Assembly (NCBI RefSeq): GCF_033115175.1
Contig: NC_084828.1
Location: forward strand, 96,721,388 to 96,785,387
DNA length: 64,000 bases
DNA from: Lepus europaeus
Lineage: Eukaryota > Chordata > Mammalia > Lagomorpha > Leporidae
Reading direction: 5' to 3'
Shown here: positions 1 through 10,256 of the stretch, in pieces
How positions within the stretch are numbered: the stretch's first letter is position 1
Layout of the letters: every line of letters begins with the position of its first letter
Program-made: the position numbers and the translations under genes
The notes under the pieces: model-generated
The model's input: the letters and a program-made list of their open reading frames with translations, nothing else
What the model was told of the DNA's origin: nothing
The model's database searches: none

Positions 1-112
1 AGAGATGCCTGCCCACCGTGCTTACAGCAGCGCTGTTCACTATAGGCAAAATATGGAATCAACCAAAGGCTTCATCAGATGAATGGATAAAGAGACTTTA
101 TTTATTTATTTT
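1..112 (+). mobile_element. L1 3'-end fragment
   Basis: Wording such as tatggaatcaaccaaaggc and gatgaatggataaagaga is typical of the 3' part of old mammalian L1 elements. Cut by the window start. Confidence 0.75.
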
Positions 113-117
113 TTTGT

Positions 118-446
118 GGGGCCAGTGTTTTTGTGGAACATCAAGTTAAGCCACCACTTGCATCACCGACATCTCATGTTGGAGTTCTGGTTCGAGTCCC
201 AGCTGCTCCACTTCTGATTCAGCTCCCTGCTAATGCAACTGGAAAAGCAGCAGAAGATTGCCTAAGTGCTAGGACCCTTGCCACCCACATGGGAGACCTG
301 GATGGAGTTCCAGACTCCTGGTTTTAGCCTGGCCCAGCCCTGGCCATTGTAACCATTTAGGGAGTGAACCAGTGGATGCAAGACCCCTTTCTCTTTGCCT
401 TTTCTTCTCTGTCACTCTGCCTTTCAAATAAAGAAATTTTTTTTTT
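118..446 (+). repeat. CSINE (lagomorph C repeat)
   Basis: Head ggggccagtg, a B-box-like ggttcgagtcc at about 189, the CSINE middle (gggagacctgg) and the tail tttcaaataaag plus a run of T/A. Confidence 0.85.
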
Positions 447-764
447 TTGACAAGCAGATTTAGACAGTGAGAGAGAGAGAGACAGAGCAAGGTCTTCCTT
501 TCCGTTGGTTCACCCCCCAAATGGCTGCTACTGCCAGTGCACTGTGCCAATTCGAAGCCAGGAGCCAGGTGCTTCCTCCTGGTCTCCCATGTGGATGCAG
601 GGTCCAGACACTTGGGCCATCCTCCACTGCCTTCCCGGGCCACAGCAGAGAGCTGGACTGGAAGAGGAACAACCGGGACAGAATCCGGCGCCTCAACTGG
701 GACTAGAACCCGGTGTGCTGGCGCCACAGGCGGAGGGTTAGCCTAGTGAGCTGTGGTGCTGGCC
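447..764 (-). repeat. CSINE, GC-rich subfamily
   Basis: The reverse-strand tail gacaagcagatttagacagtg and a head ending gtggtgctggcc. It abuts the previous plus-strand copy tail to tail. Confidence 0.88.
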
Positions 765-809
765 AAGAAATCTTTAAAGAAACAGTTTTGTGTTATGTAT
801 TGGAACTGT

Positions 810-1082
810 TGAGGGGGGGAAGGGAGAGTGAGAGACCTCTTATCAGCTAGTTCATCCCCTACATGTCTGCAACAACCAGAGGGTGAACCACACCAAAGGC
901 AGGAGCCTGGAACAATCCAGATCTCCCATGTGAGTGGCAGGGCCCCCAGTACTTGAGCTGTGGCCCAGGGTGCACACTAGCAGGAGCTGGAATCAGAAGT
1001 AGAGCCAGGACTTGGACTCTAATATGGGATGTGAACGTCCAAAGTGGCGTCCTTATCACTCCCCAAATGCCCACTCCCCCAA
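810..1082 (-). repeat. CSINE-related, diverged
   Basis: Reverse-strand CSINE wording (gagcctggaacaatccagatctcccatg, ccaggacttggactctaatatggga) with many differences; an old copy. Confidence 0.65.
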
Positions 1083-1393
1083 ATCACATTTTTGGTGACA
1101 TAACTGTTGTCCTGAAACATCTGGTTGGGAGCACGGCTGCTCAGTTTGAGGGGAAAGGCAGCACGGCAGTTCAGAGGAGGCCTAAATCAACCTCAGAGAC
1201 AGGGGCCTGAACAGACTGAGCATCTTGGAGGGAAGTGGGGTAGGCGTGAAGTTCTCCAAAAGGTAGCTCAGTTATCAGTGCCTGGAGAGTCCCAGACTGT
1301 ACATTTCTGTGACTCTGTTTGTCTTTGACTTCCCAGGCCCTAGAAATCTATACTTACTAAATTGCTGGGTGAATTATTTTGGTAATGATTTTC

Positions 1394-1720
1394 TTTTTTT
1401 TTTTTTTTTAAAGATTTATTTATTTGAAAGACAGTTACAGAGAGAGGTAGAGACAGAGAGAAAGGTCTTTCATCCGCTGGTTCACTCCACAATTGGCTGC
1501 AGTGGCTGGAACAGCACTGATCCGAAGCCAGGAGCCAGGAGCTTCTTCCGTGTCTCCCACGTGGATGCAGGGGCCCAAGGACTTGGGCCATCTTCTACCA
1601 CTTTCCCAGGCCATAGCAGAGAGCTGGATCGGAAGTGAAGCAGCCAGGACTGGAACTGGTGCCCATATGGGATGCCAGCACTGCAGCCAGTGGCTTTCCC
1701 CACCACGCCACACCAGCCCT
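1394..1720 (-). repeat. CSINE
   Basis: A poly-T run, aaagatttatttatttgaaag tail, and a complete middle and head to ccacaccagccctg. Confidence 0.9.
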
Positions 1721-1749
1721 GTGTGCATCTATCTTGAGATGGTTAGGGT

Positions 1750-1911
1750 TGGAAATGCCTAGAATTAATGACGTAGTTTTTTTCAGTGGTTACATTCTGG
1801 CAAGTATCAGAAAAACAGCTATGGCCTTGATTCTACAACTTGTCATTGTGACCTTAGGGGTGGGTCTATTTCAACTCTGAGTCTGTTTTCACATCTGTAA
1901 AACTAGGGTTC
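1750..1911 (+). repeat. MIR fragment
   Basis: Contains tgtgaccttaggg ... gtctgttttcacatctgtaaaac, the MIR core and 3' half. Confidence 0.6.
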
Positions 1912-2172
1912 GGGGATGGGTTCTGTGGTGCAGGGAGTTAAGCTGCCGCTTCGGGACTCCCGCATCCCATATCAGAGTGTGTGGGACTGAGTTCCACCTC
2001 CACTTCTGATCCAGCTTCCTGCTAATGCTCCTGGGAGGCAGCAGATGCTGGCTCAAGTACTTGGTTTCTCCCACTCATGTGGGAGACTAGGATGTCCTGG
2101 CCCTTCCATGGCTGTTGCAGGCATCTGGGGAGTGAATCAGCAGATGGATGATTTCTCTCTCTCTCTTCGTGT
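1912..2172 (+). repeat. CSINE, older subfamily
   Basis: Head tgggttctgtggtgcaggga, then gttaagctgccgc and the middle to gatttctctctctctc. The 3' tail is lost. Confidence 0.75.
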
Positions 2173-2895
2173 GTGTGTGATCCCAGGCGCTCTGATACAG
2201 GACACAGGTGTCTTGAACGGCTTGCTCACTGCTCATTCCTGCCTCTGTGGGACTTTGCTTGCTTCCTGCCTGCAGTGAGGTGAGATCATGTGCCTAACTT
2301 GTTGCCAGCAGGATGTGGGCAGATCTGATGTGTCTCACTTTTGGGCCAGCGCTGTAAACAGCATGCTTTTTCCACATCTCTCCCCTTCCTGTTAACTCAG
2401 ACCCGTGGTGACCCACCTGCACCGGAATAGCTGAAGATAACATCCTAGGATGGCCCAGCATGCGCATGAAAAGCCCCGACCCCCTGAATGACCACGTGGA
2501 GAGAGTTGGGGCCTCCCGAGGTTGCATTACCTTAGCAGAAGCTGCGCTCAGGAGCCAGCGGCAGCTGTCAAACCATGCACCTGATAAGGGACATAGGTGT
2601 CTTAGCCATTTGGCCAAATGCTTGTCCCTCCATGAACTTTTTGAAATCCCTGCATGTACTCTACAATGCATTTGGAACATTCATCAAGATACATCAAAAG
2701 TTGGGTCTTTATATATTTCACAGGATTGAAATCATACAAAATACACTCTCTGATAATTACAAATCAGTCATAAAAGTATATCCCCCCCAAATACTCATAT
2801 TTAGAAATCAAGCAAAACTGCCTTAAATCACTCAAAGAAGAAATCACAAATAAAATATTCTGGCTTGAATAATAATGAAAAGATACATACATTTT

Positions 2896-3207
2896 TAAAA
2901 AAGATTTATTTATTTGGAAGTCAGAGTTACAGAGAGGGACAGAGAGACTGAGAGAGATCTTCCATTCACTGGTTCACTCCCCAAGTGGCCATAATGGCCA
3001 GGCCAAAGCTGAGAGCCTGAAACTCTATCTGGGTCTCCCACATGGGTGGCAAGGGCCCAAAGCACTTGGGCCATTTTCTGCTGTTTTTCCCAGGCCTTTA
3101 GCAGGGAGCAGGATCAGAAGTGGAGCATCTGGGACAGGAATTAGCGCCCACATGGGTTGCTGTCATTGCAGGTGGTAGATTTACCAGTTACGTCACAACC
3201 CTGGCCC
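2896..3207 (-). repeat. CSINE
   Basis: aaaaagatttatttatttgg tail and a full reverse-strand body to acaaccctggccctg, inserted in L1. Confidence 0.88.
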
Positions 3208-3258
3208 TGATACATCAAAATTTATAGGACGTGTCTAAAACAGAACATGAAGGGAAAT

Positions 3259-3285
3259 GTGTATACACACACACACACACACACA
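3259..3285 (+). repeat. (CA)n microsatellite
   Basis: About twelve CA units, grown next to the end of a CSINE copy. Confidence 0.9.
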
Positions 3286-3543
3286 AAGAGCGAGCAAGTG
3301 AGCTCCCATTGTCTGGCTCACTCTCCAATGCCTACAACAACTGGGGTCAAGAGCAGAAGCCTGGAACTCAATCCAGGTCTCCAGGTGGCTGTCAGGAACA
3401 TGACCATTTGAGCCATCATTGCTGCTTTCCAGCTGTTAGCTGATGGAGTCCGGAGTGGAGCCAGGTATCACACCTGGGCACTCTGATATGGGATGTGGGC
3501 AGTGCCCACACCACTTTCTTGACCACTAGGCCAAATGCCCACC
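3286..3543 (-). repeat. CSINE, older subfamily
   Basis: Reverse-strand body (gcctggaactcaatccaggtct, tgatatgggatgtgggcag) ending gccaaatgcccacccc. Confidence 0.75.
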
Positions 3544-3587
3544 CCAAAATTATAGTTCTAAATGCTTTATTTAAAAGAGGAAAGGTG

Positions 3588-3723
3588 AGCTAAGCATTGC
3601 AGTGCAATGGGTTAAGTTGATGCTTACTTGCAACGTCAGAACGCTTACTGGAATGCCAGTGAGTCCTGGCTGCTCTGCTTCAGATCCAGCTCCCTACTAA
3701 CGCACCTGGGAAGGCAGCAGAAG
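3588..3723 (+). repeat. CSINE, 3'-truncated
   Basis: A head-side half only (gtgcaatgggttaagttgatgc ... cacctgggaaggcagcagaag), followed directly by L1 sequence. Confidence 0.7.
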
Positions 3724-4255
3724 AAATTGAAAAGTCAAGAAAGGTAACTCACCATACTACCAGACTAAAAAATAAAACACACATGATCATGTCAATAAAT
3801 GGAGAAAAACACTTTTCCCCCTAAACGTACTCATGGTTCTCACTAGGCCTATTTAACACCGAACCAGAAGTCCTAGACATCTGGGAACTCCTTGTAAATA
3901 ATTGTAAATTGTGCTTGTGTATGTGAAAACCCAAAGAATTCCTTATGAAAGGAAAAAAAAATCCACCAGAACAAATGACTGAATTCAGCAAAGTTGTGGA
4001 TTACAAAGTAAAAAAAAAAAAAAAAATACAAAAATCAATTGCATTTCTGTGTTCTAGTAATAAGTAATTAGAAAATGAATTTAAAAATGAATTCACTTGC
4101 TTAGCATAAAAAATCATATAGAACTTAGGAATTTTGCAAGGAGTTGCCAGATGTCTCACTGAAGGCAACAAAACATTGCTGAGAAATTAAAGATCTAAAT
4201 AAATGGAGAGAGATGCCACGGTCAGGGATTGGAGGCTCAATATTGAGATGTCCAG

Positions 4256-4567
4256 GGGCTGGCGCTGGGGCATAGTAGCTTAAGCCTCGTCCTGCAGTGC
4301 CGGCATCCTGTATGGTCACCAGTTTGTGTTCCGGCTGCTCCTCTTCCATTCTCTGCTAATGGCCTGCAACACAGTGGATGATGGCTTAAGTGCTTGGGCC
4401 CCTGCACCTATGTAGGAGACCCGGAAGAAGCTCCTGGATCCTGGCTTCAGATTGGCCCAGCTCTGGCCATTGTGGCCATTTGGGGAGTAAACCAGCGGAT
4501 GGAAGAGTTCTTTCACTGTTTCTCCCTCTTTCTGTCTGTAACTCTGCCTCTCAAATAAACACAGCTA
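4256..4567 (+). repeat. CSINE with target duplication
   Basis: Full copy, flanked by aatattgagatgtcca on the left and aatattaagatgtcca on the right, a diverged target-site duplication within L1. Confidence 0.9.
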
Positions 4568-5046
4568 AAAAATATTAAGATGTCCATTCTTTCTAAATTG
4601 AATGGAATCAGCTGATTCCAAAATTTCTATAGAAATGCAAAGAACCTAGGAAAACCAAAGCACAAAACAATCTTGATGACCGCCAGAGGACCTGTGGTAC
4701 CAGACTTCAAAGCAAACTACAAAGCTCTGATAACCAAGGTAGTGTGCTGTTAGTGCAAGGGCCATGAGCAGAACAGAACAGAGTTGAGAATAGACCCACA
4801 CTTATGTCATCAGTTTAATTTTTTTTAGAGCTGTATCACATCTCTTTATTCACAAAGTAGAAGAACACAGATCTTAGTTAAAACAAATGCTCATATGCTA
4901 CATCATTTTAACAACTCAGAAGTTATCTCTGACTTAAAAATGCTCTTAAAAACATTTTCTTAAATTAAAATGCAAGGATGCAACTAGTACACAACTGTTG
5001 CTGATGTGCAATTACAATGCAACCCTAGTTCCTTTCATTGTTTCTT

Positions 5047-5378
5047 TTTTTAAAATTTATTTGACAGGTAGAGTTATAGACAGTGAGAGAGAGACATAGA
5101 GAAAGGTCTTCCTTCCGTTGGTTGACTCCCCAAATGGCCGCCACAGCTGGTGCTGTGCTGATCCAAAGCCAGAAGCCAGGTGCTTCCTCCTGGTCTCCCA
5201 AGCGGGTGCAGGGCCCAAGCACTTGGGCCATCCTCCACTGCCTTCCCGGGCCACAGCAGAGAGCTGGCCTGGAAGAGGAGTAACCGGGACAGAATCTGGC
5301 GCCCCAACCGGGACTAGAACCCGGTGTGCTGGCGCCGCAGGCGGAGGACTAGCCTAGTGAGCCGCAGCGCCAGCCCCC
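5047..5378 (-). repeat. CSINE, GC-rich subfamily, in the L2HGDH pseudogene
   Basis: Full reverse-strand copy. tttcattgtttct flanks both sides (about 5,034 and 5,381), showing insertion into the pseudogene's 3' end. Confidence 0.93.
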
Positions 5379-5727
5379 CTTTCATTGTTTCTAATTCAAA
5401 TCTTTGTTGTACTTCATCAGCAATCATTTCAGAAATTGCAAGGGAAGAAGTGGCAGCAGGGGAAGTGCATTTCCAGTATCCCCAACTCCTCCATCAGATG
5501 CAACCTCTCCTACCAGATTTCCAGCTCTGCCCAGGGCCTGGGCGCGTGCTCCAGCTGGACCTCTGAGGATTTCCCTGACGGGAATTTCAGGCTGACTTCC
5601 GAAGGTGCTTCACTGTTTCACCAAGAAAACAGGCTTTGTACATTTCACTAACTCCATAGGAAAAATTCTGGAACGCCAGTTTAACCAAGCCACTATTTTG
5701 TTTAAGGACTGTTCAAAAGCCATTGCA

Positions 5728-6817
5728 TTTTTTTAAATAAAACTTTTATTTAATAAATATAAATTTTGAAAGTACAACTTTTGGATTATAGTGGTTTTCC
5801 CCCCAGAACCACCCTCCCACCTGCAAACCATCCCATCTCCTACTCCCTCTCCCATCCCATTCTTAATTGATTTTTTTTTTTTTTTTTGGACAGGCAGAGT
5901 TAGACAGTGTGAGAGAGACAGAGACAAAGGTTTTCCTTCCGTTGGTTCACCCCACAAATGGCCACTACAGCCAGCTCACTGCACCGATCCGAAGCCAGGA
6001 GCCAGGTGCTTCCTCCTGGTCTCCCATGGGGTGCAGGGCCCAAGGACTTGGGCCATCCTCCACTGCCCTCCTGAGCCACAGCAGAGAGCTGGACTGGAAG
6101 AGGAGCAACCAGGACAGAATCCAGCACCCCAACCGGGACTAGAACCTGGGGTACTGGCACTGCAGGTGGAGGATTAGCCTAGTGAGCCACAGTGCCAGCC
6201 AATTGATTCATTTTTAATTATCTTTATATACAGAAGATAAACTCTATACTGAGTGAAGATTTCAACAGTTTGCACCCACACAGACACACAAAGTATAAAG
6301 TGCTGTTTGAAGATTAGTTTTACCGTTAATTCTCATACTACAACACAATAAGGACAGAGGTCCTACATAGGGAACAAGTGCACAGTGACTCCTGTTGTTG
6401 ATTTAACAATTGACACTCTTATTTATGACGTCAGTAATCACCCGAGGCTCTTGTCATGAGCTGCCAAGGCCATGGAAGCTTCTTGAGTTCACAAACTCTG
6501 CTCTTATTTAGACAAGGCCATAATCTAAATGGAAGTTCTCTCCTCCCTTCAGAGAAAGGTACTTCTTTCTTTGACGGCCTGTTCTTTCCATTGGGATATC
6601 ACTCACAGAGATCTTTCATTTAGGTCACTTTTTGCCACAGTGTCTTGGCTTTCCATGCCTGAAATGCTCTCATGGGCTTTTTAGCCAGATCCAAATGCCT
6701 TAAGGGCTGATTCTGGGACCAGAGTGCTGTTTATGGCATTTGCCATTCTATGAGTCTGCTGTGTATCCCGCTTCCCATGTTGGATTGTTCTCTCCTTTTT
6801 AATTCTATCAATTATTA
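5728..6817 (-). mobile_element. L1 3' end (rabbit type), inserted in the L2HGDH pseudogene
   Basis: A 5'-truncated L1 whose 3' UTR matches, in reverse, the element at 57,400-58,335 (for example gccacagtgtcttggctttcc). It has a G-rich purine tract then AATAAA and poly-A. Flanked by the 17-bp perfect duplication ttaaccaagccactatt at 5,681-5,697 and 6,818-6,834. A CSINE interrupts it. Confidence 0.88.
5869..6200 (-). repeat. CSINE, GC-rich subfamily, inside the L1
   Basis: T-run, ggacaggcagagttagacag and a full reverse-strand body to cacagtgccagcc. Third-level insertion: CSINE in L1 in pseudogene in older L1. Confidence 0.92.
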
Positions 6818-7639
6818 TTAACCAAGCCACTATTGATAATTCTATCCAGAACATCTCTGGCATTGAAGTCAAAAGGTCAAAGGCAAGTCAAAGTCAAAGG
6901 CAAGAATTGCATTAGGTCCTAGCCTAATGCTGCCATTCATCCTTGGTGTGAAATGGACTCCTAGGAAAGGAAACTGGCTATCTGGGACTGGATAAATGTT
7001 TTCTCTTACTAGATAGCATTTTTTCGGCTTCAGTAGCAGATAATTTCCCCGGAATGGTACAATGCAAGGATTGGGATTGCAGCCACTCAACTCAGAAATA
7101 CGGTCTGAGCAAAGTCCCGCACACATCACAACATACTGACTCTGAACTTCTTCTCCCTTTGTATTCTTTGTAACAATTGGATATTGCATCCCATCTTTAC
7201 TTCTCGAAGGGCTTTCTTTAGCCATTTCAATATCACTTACTTCAAAATTGGTTAAGACAGAAACACCTGCTTGTTGGAAATCCTGGGCTAAGGACAAAGC
7301 AACCTGTCAACAGTCTACAATGCCAGTGTATGGACAATCTACAGCCATTAGACCACTGCCATATGGTGCCTTCTTCTTTGTATCTTCCTGCTGGATCAGC
7401 CTCAGGCCCTGGACACCATTAGGCCCATCATACAGGGCCTGAAGTCTGGGAATTTCTTCTTGCTCAATAGCTACTGTAAGCTGGCGCTGGTGCTGGTGCT
7501 ATGGTCACCCCTGCACAGTGATCAGGGCCTTCCTGATGCTGACCCACATGCCCTGGGGAAGCACCCCCACCATAATGCAGCGCTGCCACCATCGCCTTAG
7601 CCCCCTCCTCCCCTCAGCCTGAGACTCCAACAAACCAAC

Positions 7640-9050
7640 TGAATGAAGAGAATATTTTCAACAAATGAAGCTAACACAGATAACCTTATAGAGATCAGGG
7701 GAAACGAAGACCCTCATTGTAAACCCATAAATTAACATGGGATGACCACACACCTAGACATTAAAGACCAGACCGGGCCAGCACTGTGGCGTAGTGGGTA
7801 AAACTGCCACCTGCAGTGCTGGCATCCCATATTGGCACTGGTTCGAGAGCCAGCTGCTCCACTTCTGATCCAGCCTTCTGCTATGGCCTGGGAAAGCAGT
7901 AGAAGATGGCCCGAGTCCTTGGGCCTCTGCAACTGCACTGGAGACCCGGAAGAAACTCCTGGCTCCTGGCTTCAGATTGGCTCAGCTCTGGCCATTGAGG
8001 CCAACTGGGAAGTGAACCAGTGGATGGAAGACCTCTCTCTGCCTCTCCTTCTCTCTCTGTGTAACTCTTTCAAATAAATAAATAAAAAAAAATTTTTTTA
8101 AAGACCAGACCATAATGAATTAGAAGAATACACAGGGAAAACATCTTCACAATCTTGGGGGTTTAGAAGACACAAGAAGCACTAACCATAAAAAGAAAAA
8201 AAAAAAAAAAAAGGACATCATCAAAATAAAACTCTTCTGCTCTCCAAAATCATTAAGAAAATAAACAGGCAAGTCACAGACTGAGGGTGGTAGTGGTACT
8301 ATAAATATATACATCTAATGAAGGACTTCTTTATTCTATAAAGGATTCCTACTATTGAGCAATAAGAAAAAATGGCCAGAGATCTGGACATTTCAGGGAA
8401 AATGATGTCATCAGTAAGTATATGAAAAGTAAGCATCATTAGTCATCATACAGATTAAAACCACAGTGGTATAACATTAGGATGGCTAAAACTACAAAGA
8501 CTGACAGCAGCAAATGTTGGCAAGGACACAGAACTGGAACCCTCATAACTGCGTATTTACCTCCACTTTGGGAAATTTTTTGGCAGTTCCTTATAGGGAA
8601 ATTTTACTATTAGTTGTTTCACAAGTGTAATGAAGACATGCCCACAAAGAATACGTGAAATGTTTGTTTGCAATAGCCCGAAACTAACTAATCCACATGT
8701 TCATAAAGGATAAATATGTTCAAGAAACAGAATATCCTTGAGTAGCACAAAGAAACAACTATGGATACATGCAGCAACGTTGATGAATTTCAGACATGTA
8801 GAGCAACAAAAGCAGACATAAAGGTGAACACACTGTATAACTCCATCTATGTGGAATTCAAGAACAGAAAGATGGTTGCTGAGAGGGGAATGAATTCCCT
8901 GGAAAGGGGCATGAGGGGAACTTTCTGGAATGATGGAAAGTTTTTTTCTGGATTGAGGTTAGGGTTACACAGGTGTATAGATTTGTCAAAAGTGATTAAA
9001 ATGCAATGCTAAACTGTATGCACTTTGCTATTTACCATTCACATCTGAAT
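7640..9050 (+). mobile_element. old L1, 3' part (continuation of the 2.6-4.8 kb element)
   Basis: Reads like the 3' quarter of ORF2 and the 3' end of an old L1: catcatcaaaataaaactcttctgctctcc, gcaaatgttggcaaggacac and the terminal ggttacacaggtgtatagatttgtcaaaa. Split by a CSINE at 7,775-8,096. Confidence 0.75.
7775..8096 (+). repeat. CSINE
   Basis: Full copy from ccgggccagcactgtggcgt to tcaaataaataaataaa. taaagaccagacc flanks both sides as a target duplication. Confidence 0.92.
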
Positions 9051-9245
9051 ACAAAGCATTTTTACCTCTGAAAATTAATATTAAAAATCTGATGTCAGAG
9101 GGCTTTCTGTGGTTTCTAAGAAGAGCTGTTCACAGGGATGTGGTGACTTCTCTCCCTTTACAAAAATCTTGTCTTTTGTCAGCTCTCCAATATAAAGCTC
9201 AAGTTATTTTTGAACTCACTAAATTTTCTGGTGAAACTCTGCTTC

Positions 9246-9268
9246 ATATATATATATATATATATATA
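9246..9268 (+). repeat. (AT)n microsatellite
   Basis: About eleven alternating TA units. Confidence 0.9.
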
Positions 9269-9358
9269 GTTCTAAGTTTCTTACTTGTATTTAACAATTC
9301 ATCATGCTCTCCTAGTCGCACATTAGAAGTCACAAAGTCACCTCAAAAATAGTTCACT

Positions 9359-9632
9359 AGGGCCAGTGCAGTGGCGCAGTGGGTTAATGCCCTGGCCTGA
9401 AGTGCCGGCATCCCATATGGGCTCCGGTTCTACACCCGGCTGCTCCACTTCTGATCCAGCTCTTTGCGATGGCCTGGGAAAGCAGAAGATGGCACCCACA
9501 TGGGAGACCCAGAAGAAGCTCCTGGCTTCGGATTGGCACAGCTCCAGCCATTGAGGCCAACTGGGGAGTGAACCCTCGTTTGGAAGACCCCTCCCTTTCA
9601 AATTAGTAAATAATAAATAAATCTTTAAAAAA
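9359..9632 (+). repeat. CSINE
   Basis: agggccagtgcagtggcgca head and aaataaataaatcttt tail, with an internal loss. Confidence 0.88.
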
Positions 9633-10234
9633 ATAGTTTACTCAACTCCTTTTAAATATAAAAGCATGCCCGGATAGACTGATTTGTCTAGGATGATACA
9701 GTTATTTCACTTCAGAAACACATAAACTGTGCATTGTCATGTTTTGTAAATACTAATAGTTGGGCAAAGATAATAGCTTAACTTTGTAAATAAATGTGGA
9801 TTAAGCAATTGTGTGCTCTAACTGGCAACTCTGAAAATATTAGAAAATTGGAATATCGTAGATATATGTGTATATATCAGTTATATTTTAAAAATGCACA
9901 TATTTATATGGACCAGAGCATTTCCAAATCTACAGGTGCTTTGGCTGCGTCCGTGAATGCCGTGGCTTTTGGGTGAAGTGGGTTGTGTTGGTTTCATAGC
10001 TGGTGCATTTCTACCATAGCCTTTTGCAAAGCTGTGTTGATGACTTATAAAACCTGGCTAATTAAAGGACTTCCGCATTAAAAAATCCTGCAGTCAGTGA
10101 AGGGCATAAATGATATTCCTGTACTATAATGGAAGGTAAACATGGAAAAATTGAACTTGAAACAAGTTTGGCAGTTCTGGTTGTGATGAACAGAGAAACG
10201 CTTAGAAATGCTTAAATAATGGAGAAACACTTTT
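9633..10234. other. intergenic, nothing recognised
   Basis: AT-rich unique sequence between the last CSINE and the inferred ATP11B transcript end. No frame or repeat recognised. Confidence 0.6.
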
Positions 10235-10250
10235 CATTTTATAGGAAAAT

Positions 10251-10256
10251 TTTATT
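10251..10256 (-). promoter_or_regulatory. probable distal ATP11B poly(A) signal (AATAAA)
   Basis: TTTATT on the plus strand reads AATAAA on the minus strand, in the context ATCAAATAAAATTTTCC. It lies 3.4 kb after the stop, at the end of repeat-free sequence. Cleavage would be expected 10-30 nt lower. Confidence 0.6.

Larger units (their letters stand above)
2640..4812 (+). mobile_element. old L1 ORF2 fragment, broken by CSINEs
   Basis: Recognisable L1 ORF2 DNA at about 2,640-2,895, 3,208-3,262, 3,545-3,587, 3,724-4,255 and 4,568-4,812, for example aggattgaaatcatacaaa and gaacctaggaaaaccaaag. The pieces are in order on the plus strand and separated by CSINE insertions. The L2HGDH pseudogene entered at about 4,815, and the same L1 resumes after it. 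No intact frame remains. Confidence 0.75.
4819..7630 (-). pseudogene. L2HGDH: processed L2HGDH pseudogene (L-2-hydroxyglutarate dehydrogenase)
   Basis: An intronless minus-strand copy of L2HGDH mRNA. Reading right to left: a start-like ATG at 7,590-7,592 (MVAALHY), then a large internal loss of the FAD-binding region, then [18 protein letters not shown] (7,400-7,480), [38 protein letters not shown] and [20 protein letters not shown] (6,880-7,290). The C-terminal part reads [20 protein letters not shown] and [13 protein letters not shown] (5,400-5,700). A 3' UTR piece ends in AATAAA (4,845-4,850) and a poly-A tract (poly-T at 4,819-4,826). It has a stop at GIVDC*, a frameshift near 6,890, and insertions of L1 and two CSINEs. 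L2HGDH is a mitochondrial FAD enzyme; this copy is dead. Confidence 0.93.

Noticed and set aside
2290-2640. CpG-containing block with a 128-residue minus-strand frame
   Set aside because: No family resemblance, and it is placed between repeats. It may be an old repeat that I cannot name, so it was not called.
6681-6872. 63-residue minus-strand frame beside the L2HGDH segment
   Set aside because: It runs from a shifted pseudogene frame into the inserted L1, an artefact of the junction.
1-10234. Expected next gene (in human, DCUN1D1 lies beyond ATP11B's 3' end)
   Set aside because: No exon of it could be read here. The region is repeats and the L2HGDH pseudogene, so any neighbour lies outside the window.
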